From JALOLG01 sp963776935 (GTDB lineage Bacteria > Actinomycetota > Acidimicrobiia > Acidimicrobiales > Ilumatobacteraceae), in assembly GCA_963776935.1 (NCBI GenBank), contig CAVZOP010000001.1, positions 248,001-312,000 of the forward strand: a stretch of 64,000 nucleotides of DNA. Direction: 5' to 3'. Within the stretch, counting starts at the first letter, position 1, and every line of letters starts with the position of its first letter. Below, piece by piece: positions 9,791-18,954 of the stretch. The translations under genes were made by a program, and so were the position numbers. Under the pieces are notes generated by a model. The model was not told where the DNA came from. It made no database searches and was given only the letters and a program-made list of their open reading frames with translations.

Positions 9791-10093
9791 TCAGGCGATC
9801 TGGCGCATGATCGCGGTCACGGCAGCACCGATCAGGATCACGACGATCAGCGGTGCTCGTCGCCACGCGGCCACCACCGCGGCTGCGACGCCTGCCGCCC
9901 GGGCGTCGAGCACGAGGTCCTGACCGTCGGCGAACGTGTCGTTCACGATCAGCGCCGCGATCAGCGCCGCCGGGATCAACGCCAGACACCGTTCGAGGGG
10001 CGCCGGGAGCTGACGCCGGCCGACGACGATCAGACCGAGCACCTTGAACGAGTACGCGGCGGCCGCCAGCACGAGCACGAGCGTCCACGTCAT
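9791..10093 (-). CDS. azlD: AzlD-like branched-chain amino-acid exporter small subunit
   Basis: A 100-residue membrane protein with three to four hydrophobic segments and the AzlD-type core RCLALIPAALIAALIVNDTF. ATG 10093 overlaps the TGA of azlC (ATGA), so the two are translationally coupled. AzlC and AzlD together export branched-chain amino acids or analogues in the few characterised cases. Confidence 0.85.
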   Translation of the reverse strand: MTWTLVLVLAAAAYSFKVLGLIVVGRRQLPAPLERCLALIPAALIAALIVNDTFADGQDLVLDARAAGVAAAVVAAWRRAPLIVVILIGAAVTAIMRQIA

Positions 10094-10779
10094 GGTGCAC
10101 GCAGCCCGAGCAGCGCCGCCGACGAAGCGCACAGGATCGGCACACCGATCGGGGCGAACGGCACGAGCGCGAGACAGATCAGCGCACCCAGGAGCGCCGC
10201 CGCCCGACCGATCCGGGTCCGCAGATGGGGGGCGAGCATGGCGACGAAGGCGGCCGGGAACGCCGCATCGAGACCGTACGTCTCGGGGTCGATGGCCTCG
10301 CCGGCGAGCGCGCCGATCAGCGTCCCGAGGTTCCAACACACGAAGATCGCGCACCCGGTGATCCAGAACGCGGCTCGTCGGGCACCCGGCTCGTCCTGTG
10401 CCGTGGCCATCGCCGTCGACTCGTCGAGCGTGAGGTGAGCGGCGACGAGGCGGCGCCCGAGCGACCCGTCCAGGTCGCGCGACATCGTCAGCCCGTAGAC
10501 GCCATTGCGGGCCGCCAGCAACATCGCGCTGGCCAGCGCCGACGCAGTGCTCCCGCCGGAGTCGACCACGCTCACCGCACTGAACTGCGACGCGCCGGTG
10601 AACACGAGGAGCGACATCGCACACGCCTGCAGGACGGTGCCGCCCGCCGCAACCGCCCCGACACCGAACGCGATCGCGAACACGCCGACCGCCACGCCGA
10701 TCGTCAGGCTGGCGCTGACGACCGGACGCAATTGGGGTGCCGTGACGTGGGTCAGCAGCGATCGGAGGCGAGAGGTCAT
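10090..10779 (-). CDS. azlC: AzlC-like branched-chain amino-acid exporter large subunit
   Basis: A 229-residue integral membrane protein. The family hallmark is visible near residues 55-70 as SLLVFTGASQFSAV, with later segments RNGVYGLTMS and WITGCAIFVCWNLG. ATG 10779 is the first start after the divergent glycosyltransferase region. It is the first gene of the azlC-azlD pair and probably forms the transport complex with AzlD. Confidence 0.9.
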   Translation of the reverse strand: MTSRLRSLLTHVTAPQLRPVVSASLTIGVAVGVFAIAFGVGAVAAGGTVLQACAMSLLVFTGASQFSAVSVVDSGGSTASALASAMLLAARNGVYGLTMSRDLDGSLGRRLVAAHLTLDESTAMATAQDEPGARRAAFWITGCAIFVCWNLGTLIGALAGEAIDPETYGLDAAFPAAFVAMLAPHLRTRIGRAAALLGALICLALVPFAPIGVPILCASSAALLGLRAP

Positions 10780-10865
10780 TGGGCGGGGAGGCCGAGTCAG
10801 GCCGGGAGCCGAGCGCCGATGTGGCACGGCATGCAGCGCACAGCGCCAGGGTAGGGTGCGCGACC

Positions 10866-12092
10866 GTGCGCGTCCTGATGCTTTCGTGGGAGTACCCGCC
10901 CGGGGCTGCCGGCGGCATGGCCGCACACGTCGACGGCCTGTCGCGGGCGATGGCGAGCGCCGGCCACGACGTCGTGCTGTTCACCCGCACCAACCCCTCG
11001 TGCGCGGTCGACGAGGTCATCAACGGGGTGCGGGTCGTGCGCGCCGACGTCGACATGCCGTGGCTGCGGGCGGACGCCGAGGTGGCGCGCGCCGCCTCCG
11101 CCAACCACGCGTTCGTCGGGCGATCGGCGTGGCTCGGCGATTGGGTTCCCGACATCGTGCACGCCCACGACTGGCACGTGGGCTGGGCGGCCGAGGTGCT
11201 CGCCACCGTGTTCGGTGTCCCGCTCGTCACGACGTTGCACGGCACCGAGCGCGGCCGCCACGGCGGTCACCTGCCGGTCGGCGAACCGACCGACATCAAC
11301 GCCGTCGAGTGGTGGCTGGCGTTCCGGTCGAGCCGTGTCATCACCAGCACTCGCCTGATGGTTCGCGAGATCACGGGCGGGTTCGAGCTCGACCCCGACG
11401 TGGTCCGCCGCATCCCGAACGGGATCGACCCGAGTTGGTGGCGGGTCGGAGCGCGCCGCGAAGGCAGCGAGGGCAGCGAAGCCGGCACCGAGGATCACAG
11501 CCGCACCGGGGGCGCGGGGACGGCGACGAACCGTCCGGTCGTGTTCACGTGGGGGCGGGTGCAGTACGAGAAGGGCTTCCAGGTTCTCGCCCGGGCGATG
11601 GCCAGCCTGCGCGCCCGCGTCCCGGGAATCGTGTGCGTCATCGCCGGGCGCGGGTCGTACCTCCCCGAGCTCCAGTCGCAGATCGACCTCGAGGGCGTCA
11701 GCGACATCGTTCAACTCCCCGGGTTCCTGCCCGACGACGACCTGCGGTCGGCGATCCACCGCGCCAACTGCGTCGTCATCCCGTCGTTGTACGAACCGTT
11801 CGGGCTGGTGGCGCTCGAGGCGCTCGCCGCCAACGCGGCTCTGATCGTGGCCGACACCGGGGGCCTCGCCGAGCTCGTCGGTGGCACCGGATCGGCGCTG
11901 ATGTTCGAGCCCGGCAATGCGGAGGAGCTCGCCGATCGGATCGAGCAGGTGCTCACCGAACCCGAGACGGCGCGGGCGATGCAGCGGCGCGCCAACGAAC
12001 TGCTCGACGCCACCTACAGCTGGGACGCCATCGCGTCACGCACGATCGACGTGTACGCCGAGGTCGCCGCCTCGCCCGTCAACGTCCGGTGA
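10866..12092 (+). CDS. GT4-family glycosyltransferase (glycogen-synthase-like)
   Basis: A 408-residue GT-B enzyme. The N-terminus VRVLMLSWEYPPGAAGGMA is the loop that binds the sugar nucleotide, HAHDWHVGW is the conserved middle motif, and the C-terminal half has PSLYEPFGLVALEALA (the EX7E signature) at about 300-315. The resemblance is to actinobacterial alpha-1,4-glucan/glycogen synthase-type GT4 proteins. An unusual low-complexity insert of about 25 residues (rich in G, S, E, T) sits at about 198-222 between the two Rossmann domains. The start is GTG 10866. The 3' end overlaps the enoyl-CoA hydratase gene by 14 bp, tail to tail. Confidence 0.88.
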   Translation: MRVLMLSWEYPPGAAGGMAAHVDGLSRAMASAGHDVVLFTRTNPSCAVDEVINGVRVVRADVDMPWLRADAEVARAASANHAFVGRSAWLGDWVPDIVHAHDWHVGWAAEVLATVFGVPLVTTLHGTERGRHGGHLPVGEPTDINAVEWWLAFRSSRVITSTRLMVREITGGFELDPDVVRRIPNGIDPSWWRVGARREGSEGSEAGTEDHSRTGGAGTATNRPVVFTWGRVQYEKGFQVLARAMASLRARVPGIVCVIAGRGSYLPELQSQIDLEGVSDIVQLPGFLPDDDLRSAIHRANCVVIPSLYEPFGLVALEALAANAALIVADTGGLAELVGGTGSALMFEPGNAEELADRIEQVLTEPETARAMQRRANELLDATYSWDAIASRTIDVYAEVAASPVNVR

Positions 12093-12858
12093 ACTCGGCC
12101 TTTCCGGGGCCGTGCTCGATGAAGCTCTGCACGCCGATCTGGCTGTCGTCGGTGCCGAACACCTCGACGAACGCCTGGCGCTCGAGCGCCAGCCCGTCGG
12201 CCAGCGTCGTCGACAGCCCGGCGTCGATCACGCGCTTGGCGATCGCTTGGGCGGCCAGTCGGCCGCGCGCGAGCTCGGCGGCCATCGCCAACGCCCGCTC
12301 GTGGAGCTGATCGGTCGGCACGACCTCGTCCGCCAGGCCGATCCGCAACGCCTCGTCGGCTTTGACCTGGCGCCCGGTGAGGCACAGCTCCTTGGCCTTG
12401 CTCGGGCCGATCAGCCTGGCGAGGCGCTGCGTGCCGCCGCCGCCGGGGATGATCCCGAGCAGGATCTCGGGCTGTCCGAACACTGCCCGCTCACCAGCGA
12501 TCCGGTAGTCACACGCCAGCGCCAGCTCGCATCCCCCGCCGAGCGCGTACCCGCTGACGGCGGCGATGACGAAACGCGGGATGGCGGCGATCGCGTCGAG
12601 TGCCTCGTGGATGTGGGGACCGATCGACTCGGCCTCGGCCACGCCACCGAACTCGGAGATGTCGGCGCCGGCGGCGAAGATCCGCTCCCCGCCCGTGACC
12701 ACGACCGCACCGGGCGGATCGTCGGTGAGCGCCCGGGCAACGTCGCGCAGCCCGGCGACCACCGCACTCGACAGCGCGTTCACCTTCCCGTTGGCGAGCG
12801 TGACGACCGCCACCCCATCATCCCGCCGCTCCAGCTCCACCCCTCCCACATCACCCAT
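12079..12858 (-). CDS. Enoyl-CoA hydratase/isomerase (crotonase family)
   Basis: A 259-residue crotonase-fold protein. The oxyanion-hole segments are FAAGADISEF (about 61-70) and GYALGGGCELALACDYRIA (about 101-119). The glutamate positions of hydratases are seen in GQPEILLGIIPGGGGTQRLAR, which supports hydratase rather than isomerase-only function. It likely acts in fatty-acid or amino-acid degradation. The start is ATG 12858; a 43-nt palindrome begins 9 nt upstream of it. Confidence 0.93.
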   Translation of the reverse strand: MGDVGGVELERRDDGVAVVTLANGKVNALSSAVVAGLRDVARALTDDPPGAVVVTGGERIFAAGADISEFGGVAEAESIGPHIHEALDAIAAIPRFVIAAVSGYALGGGCELALACDYRIAGERAVFGQPEILLGIIPGGGGTQRLARLIGPSKAKELCLTGRQVKADEALRIGLADEVVPTDQLHERALAMAAELARGRLAAQAIAKRVIDAGLSTTLADGLALERQAFVEVFGTDDSQIGVQSFIEHGPGKAEFTGR

Positions 12859-12867
12859 CCCCCCATT

Positions 12868-12910
12868 CTGTCTGCCTCAGATGAGCCCACGCGCAATCTG
12901 AAGCAGACAG
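12868..12910. repeat. 43-nt dispersed palindrome, copy 1
   Basis: Left arm CTGTCTGCCTCAGAT, 13-nt loop, right arm ATCTGAAGCAGACAG; 14 of 15 positions pair. Read on the minus strand, its loop (TGCGCGTGGGCTC) closely matches copy 5 (TGCTCGTGTGCTC), so the copies are related by descent and not only by being palindromic. It lies between the divergent enoyl-CoA hydratase and DUF559 genes, so here it cannot be a terminator for either. Confidence 0.9.
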
Positions 12911-12958
12911 GTCCACGGATTTCCGATTCGAGAGGGGTGGGGCACACAGGGGACGGTG

Positions 12959-13879
12959 ATGGTCGAGTTGTTCGAGGTGATGGCGGCGCAGCACGGCGTG
13001 GCCAGCTCGGCGCAGGCGCGGGCGGCGGGGATCAGTTGGCGTGTCGAGGAGGTCCTCGTACGCCGCGGCGTCGTCGGTCGCCCGGCGGCGGGCGTGTTGG
13101 TGTCGCCCGCCGCCCCGCGCACCTGGCACCAGCGGGCGATCGAGGCCGTGTTCGCACCTGGTGATGCCGTGCTTTCCCACGCGGCCGCGGCCCGACTGCA
13201 TGGGCTCGACGGGTTCGACCGCTATGACTTCGTCGACGTTCTGTGCCGCAAGGGCTGGTGGCCGGACCCGCCGGCCGGCACGATCACCCATTTCACACGC
13301 GCGGCCTCACCGATGCCGCCGATGTGACAGAGGTCGACTCGATACGGGTCCTGACGGTGCCCGTGACACTGACGCTGCTGGCTCCGACGGCGGGGCTCGG
13401 ACCGACGGCGCGGGCCGTTGACGAGCGCGCTGCGCCTCGGGCATCACCTCGATGAACTGCGCGAGGTCGCGATCCGGTGGAAGAAGCGCGGACGGGCGGG
13501 GCCGCCGACGCTGTTGACGCTGCTCGACGAACGCGATGGCCGCGTCCTGCCGCGCAGCTGGTTCCAGCGGCTGGCGAAGACCGTCCTCGAGCGGACTGGG
13601 ATCCGACTCGTCGACGAGTATCCCGTGCGAGACGAGCGAGGCATCCTGATCGCCGAGCTCGACCTCGCCGAACCACGGCGCAAGATCGGGATCGAGTGCC
13701 AATCGTGGCGATGGCACTCCACACCCGACGCCCAGCATCGCGACGCCCGCCGACGCGGCGCGCTCCGAACGCTCGGGTGGGAGATCGTGGACGTGTGGTG
13801 GCGCGACCTGGATCAGCCCAACCGCATCATCGCCGAGCTCCACCACCTCCTCACCACCCGTCCCGTCTCCGCCAGATGA
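12959..13879 (+). CDS. DUF559 protein with AbiEi-like N-terminus, two frameshifts
   Basis: About 305 residues once two frame changes are undone. The N-terminal winged-helix part (about 1-120) resembles the type IV toxin-antitoxin AbiEi antitoxin domain: VEEVLVRRGVVGRPAAGV and AVLSHAAAARLHGL. The C-terminal part is a DUF559 (Vsr/PD-(D/E)XK-like) fold with LVDEYPVRDERG, LIAELDLAEPRRKIGIECQ and RRRGALRTLGWEIVDVW. Frames change near 13298 (an extra GC in CGCGCGG) and 13429 (an extra base in GAGCGCGCTG); removing them gives a normal protein. ATG 12959 follows GGGGAC; GTG 12956 is the alternative. It is bracketed by palindrome copies 1 and 2. Such genes are common orphans in actinobacteria; nuclease function is not shown. 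Confidence 0.78.
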
Positions 13880-13904
13880 ACCCCACGGCCCCGGGCACGG
13901 CGAA

Positions 13905-13947
13905 CTGTCTGCTTCAGATGAGCCGACGGGCAATCTGAGGCAGACAG
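13905..13947. repeat. 43-nt dispersed palindrome, copy 2
   Basis: Left arm CTGTCTGCTTCAGAT, 13-nt loop GAGCCGACGGGCA, right arm ATCTGAGGCAGACAG; the single non-Watson-Crick position is a T/G wobble. It sits between convergent genes, 25 nt after the DUF559 stop and 8 nt after the meaB stop, so it may also work as a bidirectional terminator hairpin. There is no run of T after the stem. Confidence 0.92.
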
Positions 13948-13955
13948 AACGGATT

Positions 13956-14919
13956 TCAGGCGTCGACGGGGGCGAGCATTTCGTCGGCGGCGGTCCAGGG
14001 GTCGACGGTGTGGGCGACCACGGAGCCGCTCAGCTCGTCCCAGCGATCGCCTGTGCAGACCTCGCGGGCCTTCTCGCGCAACCGCTGGGCGACGATCTCG
14101 CGAAGCTCCTCACGGGTGCGGAACGCGCGCCGCTCGTCGAGCAACCCGGACTGGGTCGCGTGATCGCGATGGCGACCGATGGCGTCCCACAAATCGACGA
14201 TCCCGTCACGCGTGGTCGCCACGGTCGACACGATCGGCGGACGCCACGCGTCGTGCGGCAGATCGGACAGGTCGAGCATCTGCTCGAGGTCGCGGACGCG
14301 TCGCGTCGACCCCGTTGCGGTCGGCCTTGTTGATGACGAACACGTCGGCGATCTCCATCAGCCCGGCCTTGTTGGCCTGCACGCTGTCGCCCCATCCCGG
14401 GTTCACGACGACGACCGTGGTGTCGGCCTTGCCGGCGATCTCGACTTCGACCTGGCCGACACCGACCGTCTCGACGAGGATCCATCGCCGCCCGATCGCG
14501 TCGAGCAATCGCACCGCCTCCGGGGTGGCCAGCGAGAGCCCACCGAGATGACCGCGCGTCGCCATCGATCGGATGAACACGCCGGGATCGGTGGCGTGCT
14601 CCTGCATCCGCACCCGATCACCCAGGATCGCGCCGCCCGTGAACGGCGACGACGGGTCGATGGCGAGCACCGCCACCTCCAGATCGAGCGAGCGCAGATG
14701 TGTGATCAGGGCGCTGGTGAGCGTGCTCTTGCCCGAACCGGGTGCGCCGGTCAGACCGACCGTGTAGGCCTCACCGCTGTGGGCGTGGGCGATACGGCCC
14801 ACCTCGCGAGCCGCCTCCCCGCCGCGCTCGATGAACGACAACAGGCGGGCCGTCGATGCCCGGTCACCGCCGAGCGCCGCCTCGAACAGCGCAGCGGGTG
14901 CTTGATCGCGACGGCTCAC
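13956..14919 (-). CDS. meaB: MeaB/ArgK-family GTPase (methylmalonyl-CoA mutase chaperone), frameshifted near 14300
   Basis: A G3E-type GTPase that protects and reloads B12-dependent acyl-CoA mutases. About 320 residues. Walker A is GAPGSGKS (about 56-63), Walker B/G3 motifs are in AVLAIDPSSPFTGGAILGDR and VETVGVGQVE, and the base-recognition NKAD is at about 198-201. After GVDAT the frame changes; dropping one base in ACGCGT gives TVRDLEQMLDLSDLP and the normal C-terminal half. The start is GTG 14919. No mutase gene is within the window. The nfu-like gene lies 18 bp upstream on the same strand. Confidence 0.88.
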
Positions 14920-14937
14920 ACTCGTCCCGCGGGCCAG

Positions 14938-15177
14938 TCACACCGGGGCTTCGGTGACGTTGACCACCTCGGTCACGCCGTCGACCCGATCTCGCATGAT
15001 TCGCTCGATACCAGCCTTCAACGTTTGCGTCGACACCGGACACGTACCGCATGCTCCGACCAACATCACGGTGACAACGCCGGTTTCCTCGTCGACGTCG
15101 TGCAGCATGATGTCGCCACCGTCGGCCTGCAGGGCCGGGCGAATGACCTCGATCGTGGCTTCCACTTGCTGTCGCAT
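14938..15177 (-). CDS. NifU C-terminal-domain (Nfu-type) iron-sulfur scaffold protein
   Basis: A 79-residue single Nfu domain. The two cluster cysteines are in GACGTCPVS (about 43-51). Family members assemble or carry [4Fe-4S] clusters to target proteins. The start is ATG 15177. It lies directly upstream of meaB with 18 bp between them and may be cotranscribed; a functional link is not evident. Confidence 0.9.
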   Translation of the reverse strand: MRQQVEATIEVIRPALQADGGDIMLHDVDEETGVVTVMLVGACGTCPVSTQTLKAGIERIMRDRVDGVTEVVNVTEAPV

Positions 15178-15218
15178 CTCAGTCCATTCAACCAGCGATT
15201 CCCGTACGATCTTCCCTC

Positions 15219-15422
15219 ATGGCCGCCACTTCCGTCCGATTCGCGGCGGTGCTGGCCCACCAGGGCGGTTGGGACGAGATGCTGCTCGTCGCCGGTCCGA
15301 TCGTGGTGATCATCGCACTGTTGGCGCTGGTCAAGCGCCGGGTCGACAGTGCCGCGACGAAGTCTGTGGCCGATGCCACATCAACCCGCGACGAGCCCGG
15401 CCCGATCCGGGACGGCCGCTGA
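15219..15422 (+). CDS. Small single-pass membrane protein
   Basis: A 67-residue ORF starting at ATG 15219, divergent from the Nfu gene with 41 bp between starts. One hydrophobic segment (about 21-39, LLVAGPIVVIIALLALV) is followed by a basic then polar tail, an N-out/C-in topology. Function is unknown. The coding bias fits its neighbours, but its shortness keeps confidence moderate. Confidence 0.5.
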   Translation: MAATSVRFAAVLAHQGGWDEMLLVAGPIVVIIALLALVKRRVDSAATKSVADATSTRDEPGPIRDGR

Positions 15423-15452
15423 CCGATCACGATCCGAACGCCGCTCTCGCGC

Positions 15453-16787
15453 TCACGGCGTCGGCGTGACGCGTTCGATGTCGGCACCGACGCTGCGGAG
15501 GCGGCCGACGAGGTCGTCGTAGCCGCGGTCGATGTGGTTCACCCCGGCGATCGTGGTGGCGCCCTCGGCAGCCAACCCGGCGACGACCATCGCCGCACCC
15601 GCCCGGATGTCGTGGGCGCGCACGGGCGCGCCCGACAGCCGGCGCACGCCGCGCACGACCGCGTGGTGGCCGCTCGTGCGGATGTCGGCCCCGAGGCGCT
15701 GGAGCTCCTCGACGTACCGGAAGCGGCCGGGGTAGAGGTTCTCGGTCACGATGCCGACGCCGTCGGCGATGCTCAGCATGGTGATGATCAGCGGCTTGTA
15801 GTCGGTGGCGATCCCGGGATACGGGAGCGTCGCGACGTCGATCGAGCGCAGCTGCTCGGGAGCGACGACCACCAGGCCGTCGCCGGATGCTTCGATCCCG
15901 ACACCCATCTCCCGAAAGCGCGTCAGCAGCATCTCCATGTGTGCCGGGCGCGCCCCGCGGACCACGATCTCGCCGCCGGCCACGGCCACGGCGGCGAGGT
16001 AGGTGGCGGCCTGGATCCGATCGGGCACGGTCGTGTGCGAAACGGGTCGGAGTGAGCCGCGTTCGACACCGCTCACGCTGACCGAGGCGGTGCCGATGCC
16101 GTCGATGCGGGCACCCATCGCGACCAGGAAGTCGCAAAGGTCGATGATCTCGGGCTCGCGAGCGGCGTTGTGGATCGTCGTCGATCCCTCCGCGTACACC
16201 GCCGCCATCAACAGGTTCTCGGTCGCGCCGACGCTCGGGAAGTCGAACGTGATCTCGGCCCCGTGCAGACGATCGGCGAACGCCTCGAGGTAGCCGTGAC
16301 TGAACTTGAACGTGGCGCCCATCGCCTCCAGCCCGGCCACGTGCATGTCGATCGGCCGGGCACCGAAGTCGTCGCCGCCCGGCAGCGACAGTCGCACGTG
16401 CCCGCACCGCGTGAGCAGCGGGCCGAGCACATTGATCGAGGCGCGGATCCGCTCGACCAGCTCGTACGGCGCGACGGGCGTCAGCTCGCCGCGGTTGGTG
16501 AGGACGAGCCGGCCGGGTTCGGGCGCGACGATCGACAGTCCGATCGCGCCGAGCAACTCCGCCATGATCGACACGTCGACGATCTCGGGGACGTTGGCCA
16601 GCTCGAATGTCCCGTCCGTCAGCAACGTGGCCGCCATCAGCTTCAGCACCGAGTTCTTGGCGCCCGGGACGACCACCTCACCCGCCAGCGGACCGGCGTG
16701 GCGGACCACAATCAACGGTTCAGCGATCGACGGTTCAGGGATCAACGGCTCCTGGGGCGCGATGGAGGGGGACGGGACCGGATCCAT
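15453..16787 (-). CDS. murA: UDP-N-acetylglucosamine 1-carboxyvinyltransferase MurA, Cys-to-Asp type
   Basis: Catalyses the first committed step of peptidoglycan synthesis, transfer of enolpyruvate from PEP to UDP-GlcNAc. The 444 residues begin with a 25-residue Pro/Ser/Glu-rich extension, then the family core with VVVPGAKNSVLKLMAATLL (the KN motif). The active-site loop reads LPGGDDFGARPIDMH; enterobacterial MurA has LPGGCTIGARPVDLH here, so the cysteine attacked by fosfomycin is replaced by aspartate, as in mycobacteria. ATG 16787 is 21 bp from the divergent MFS start, so the two share a very short promoter region. Confidence 0.95.
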   Translation of the reverse strand: MDPVPSPSIAPQEPLIPEPSIAEPLIVVRHAGPLAGEVVVPGAKNSVLKLMAATLLTDGTFELANVPEIVDVSIMAELLGAIGLSIVAPEPGRLVLTNRGELTPVAPYELVERIRASINVLGPLLTRCGHVRLSLPGGDDFGARPIDMHVAGLEAMGATFKFSHGYLEAFADRLHGAEITFDFPSVGATENLLMAAVYAEGSTTIHNAAREPEIIDLCDFLVAMGARIDGIGTASVSVSGVERGSLRPVSHTTVPDRIQAATYLAAVAVAGGEIVVRGARPAHMEMLLTRFREMGVGIEASGDGLVVVAPEQLRSIDVATLPYPGIATDYKPLIITMLSIADGVGIVTENLYPGRFRYVEELQRLGADIRTSGHHAVVRGVRRLSGAPVRAHDIRAGAAMVVAGLAAEGATTIAGVNHIDRGYDDLVGRLRSVGADIERVTPTP

Positions 16788-16808
16788 CGCCACCAGTATG
16801 CTCCGCCG

Positions 16809-18340
16809 GTGCCCGCAGGCGGTCGAACGGTCACTCGGGTGTGGCCCGACGAGCCCGACGTGGCGGCGGCGCTCGAACGGCCCCGCGACGACCTCGTCCT
16901 CGAGCGCCAAACGCCTGACGGAGCGTTCGAGCAGGCGGATGGGCCGTTCCTCGAGTACGAACGGCGCCTCGAACACTCGGACGGGACGCTCGTCGAGACG
17001 ACCCGCTACCGCATCTCGATCCCGTGGTTCAACTGGCTGTTCGCGCTGCCGGTCCGCGCCCTCGTCGGGCGCCGGTGGCACCAACCCCACCACCACGCCG
17101 TTCCCCGGGCGAATCCGTGGTGGGCGCCACCCGACCGGCTGACCGAACGCCAGATCCGCGTTCTCGGTCTGCTCGCCGCGGCATCGATGAGCTCGGCGTA
17201 CATCAACACGCTGTTCACCCAGACCGTCAAGTTCGCGGCCGACGACTTCGGTGTCGGCAACTGGGGCGTCGGCGTCGCTGGTTCGATCGTGCGCGCTGGC
17301 ATCGTGTTGACGTTGCCCGCTCGCGGTGCTCGCCGATCGGGTCGGGCGCAAGCGGGTGGTCACGGTCGTCGCCTGGGCGGCGCCGATCGCGACCGCCCTC
17401 GGCGCGCTCGCTCCGACGTTCCCCGCGCTGGTCGCGACGCAAGCCATCGGCCGCCCGCTCGGGCTCGCCCTCGACTTCCTCGTCGCCGTCGTCGCCGCCG
17501 AGGAGATGCCACGCAACAGCCGGGCCTACGCCGTCAGTGTGCTCGCCATGGCGAGCGGATTCGGCGCCGGCATCGCGGTCATCACACTCCCCCTCGCCGA
17601 CATCGGGGAGTCGTCGTGGCGGTTCATCTACGTGGTCGCGCTGGTGTGGTTGGTCGTCGCCGTCGACATCGCCAGGCGGTTGCCCGAAACGACAGCGATT
17701 CACGCGTCCGCACAAGGTCGCACCACCGCTCGATCGTCGTCGCTTCGGGACACTCGCCCTCGTCGCGATGGCCGCCAACTTCTTCGTCGCCCCGGCGAGC
17801 TTCTTCCAGAACAGCTACCTGGAGGACGCGCGTGGCTTCTCGGCCGCCCAGATCACCTGGTTCACGCTGTCGACCGCGACGCCGGCCGGTATCGGCTTGA
17901 TCATCGGAGGTCGCAACGCCGACATCCGGGGCCGGCGGCACGTGCTCGCCGTCGCCCTCCCTCTGGCAACGGTGCTCGCCGTGGCATCGTTCGCGGTCAA
18001 CGGAGTACCGATGTGGTTCTCGGCGTTCGGCGCCGGCTTCATCGGCGGCATCGCCTACCCCGCGCTCGCGGTGTACCGCGCCGAGCTGTTCCCGACCGGC
18101 AACCGGGGCCGCGCCGCCGGTCTGCTCACCGCCGCCGCGCTCCTCGGTGGGATCGGCGGATTGCTGCTCGCCGGCCAGTTGCTCGACGCCGGCTGGCCGC
18201 ACGGCCGGGTGATGGCCCTGCTCGCCCTCGCCCAGGTCGTGGTCGTGACCATCGTCCTGACGTCGTATCCCGAGACCGCCCACCGCGAGCTCGAAGAGCT
18301 CAACCCCGAAGACGCCGCCTTCGCCCAGGGCCCGGACTGA
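16809..18340 (+). CDS. Major facilitator superfamily transporter with N-terminal extension, two frameshifts
   Basis: About 510 residues after correction. Residues 1-115 form a soluble extension (polar, with WFNWLFALPVRALVGRRWH) ahead of a 12-helix MFS core. The loop 2-3 signature is LAVLADRVGRKRVV. Frame changes occur near 17317 (CCC should be CC) and 17695 (GACAGCGATTC has one base too many); dropping the bases joins TLP-LAVLADR and PETT-RFTRPHK. The later MFS half (GAGFIGGIAYPALAVYRAELFP) is intact. GTG 16809 is the first start after the divergent murA. The substrate is unknown; the fold places it in the cytoplasmic membrane. Confidence 0.85.
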
Positions 18341-18348
18341 CCGCCGTT

Positions 18349-18391
18349 CTGTCTGCCCCAGACGAACCGACGGCGCGTCTCAGGCAGACAG
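18349..18391. repeat. 43-nt dispersed palindrome, copy 3
   Basis: Left arm CTGTCTGCCCCAGAC, 13-nt loop, right arm GTCTCAGGCAGACAG; 13 of 15 positions pair. It starts 8 nt after the MFS stop and runs into the last codons and stop of the convergent hydrolase gene, so the element supplies that gene's C-terminal residues and TGA. Confidence 0.88.
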
Positions 18392-18952
18392 AACGGAATT
18401 GCAGAAGATGGTGACGGCGGTGGCGATCGTCGGATCGGCGCCCTTCAGGTCGTGGCGGGCACCGTCGATCCAGACGTGGTGGACGTCGCCGGCGATCGTG
18501 GCGGTCCAGCGTTCGAGCTCCTCGGGGGTCCCGAACGGATCCTTGGTGCCGGACACGAACAGGCAGGGCACGTTGATCGAGGGAAGGTGCTCGACCCGCA
18601 GCCGGTCGGGCTTGCCCGGTGGGTGGAGCGGGTAGCAGATGAGGACCAGACCGGCGACCTCGGCGGGCGGCGGGGACCCGTCGGCGCCAGCTGCCACCAT
18701 CGAGCACATCCGCCCACCCATCGACCGCCCCCCGATCACCACCGGCCCGCCGTGCTCGGCGACGACGCCGTCGAGCTCGGAACGCACGGCGGCCATCAGG
18801 ACAGGAGGTCGGTCGGGGGCGCGCCTGCCCAGCTTGCGGTACGGGAAGTCGGCCCGGACGCACGGCGTCGGCGCGACCGCCCGCTCGATCGCGACGAGGC
18901 TCGGATGCGAGGCATCCGTGCCGGCACCGGGGTAGAGCAGCACCGCGGCCAT
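18380..18952 (-). CDS. Alpha/beta hydrolase of the KAT/dienelactone-like small hydrolase group
   Basis: A 190-residue alpha/beta fold. The N-terminal strand is MAAVLLYPGAGTDASHPSL, the nucleophile elbow is VIGGRSMGGRM (Ser about 74-76), the acid is likely in SGTKDPFGTPEEL and the His in WIDGARHDLKG. ATG 18952 is used; GTG 18958 overlaps the stop of the upstream J-domain gene (GTGA) and is equally possible. The last residues and stop lie inside palindrome copy 3, so the natural C-terminus may have been altered by that element. The substrate is unknown. Confidence 0.82.
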   Translation of the reverse strand: MAAVLLYPGAGTDASHPSLVAIERAVAPTPCVRADFPYRKLGRRAPDRPPVLMAAVRSELDGVVAEHGGPVVIGGRSMGGRMCSMVAAGADGSPPPAEVAGLVLICYPLHPPGKPDRLRVEHLPSINVPCLFVSGTKDPFGTPEELERWTATIAGDVHHVWIDGARHDLKGADPTIATAVTIFCNSVLSA

Positions 18953-18954
18953 GG

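Noticed and set aside
12868..12910. Palindrome copies as simple intrinsic terminators
   Set aside because: Copy 1 lies between divergent genes, copy 3 enters a coding region, and none is followed by a T-run, so terminator alone does not explain the family.
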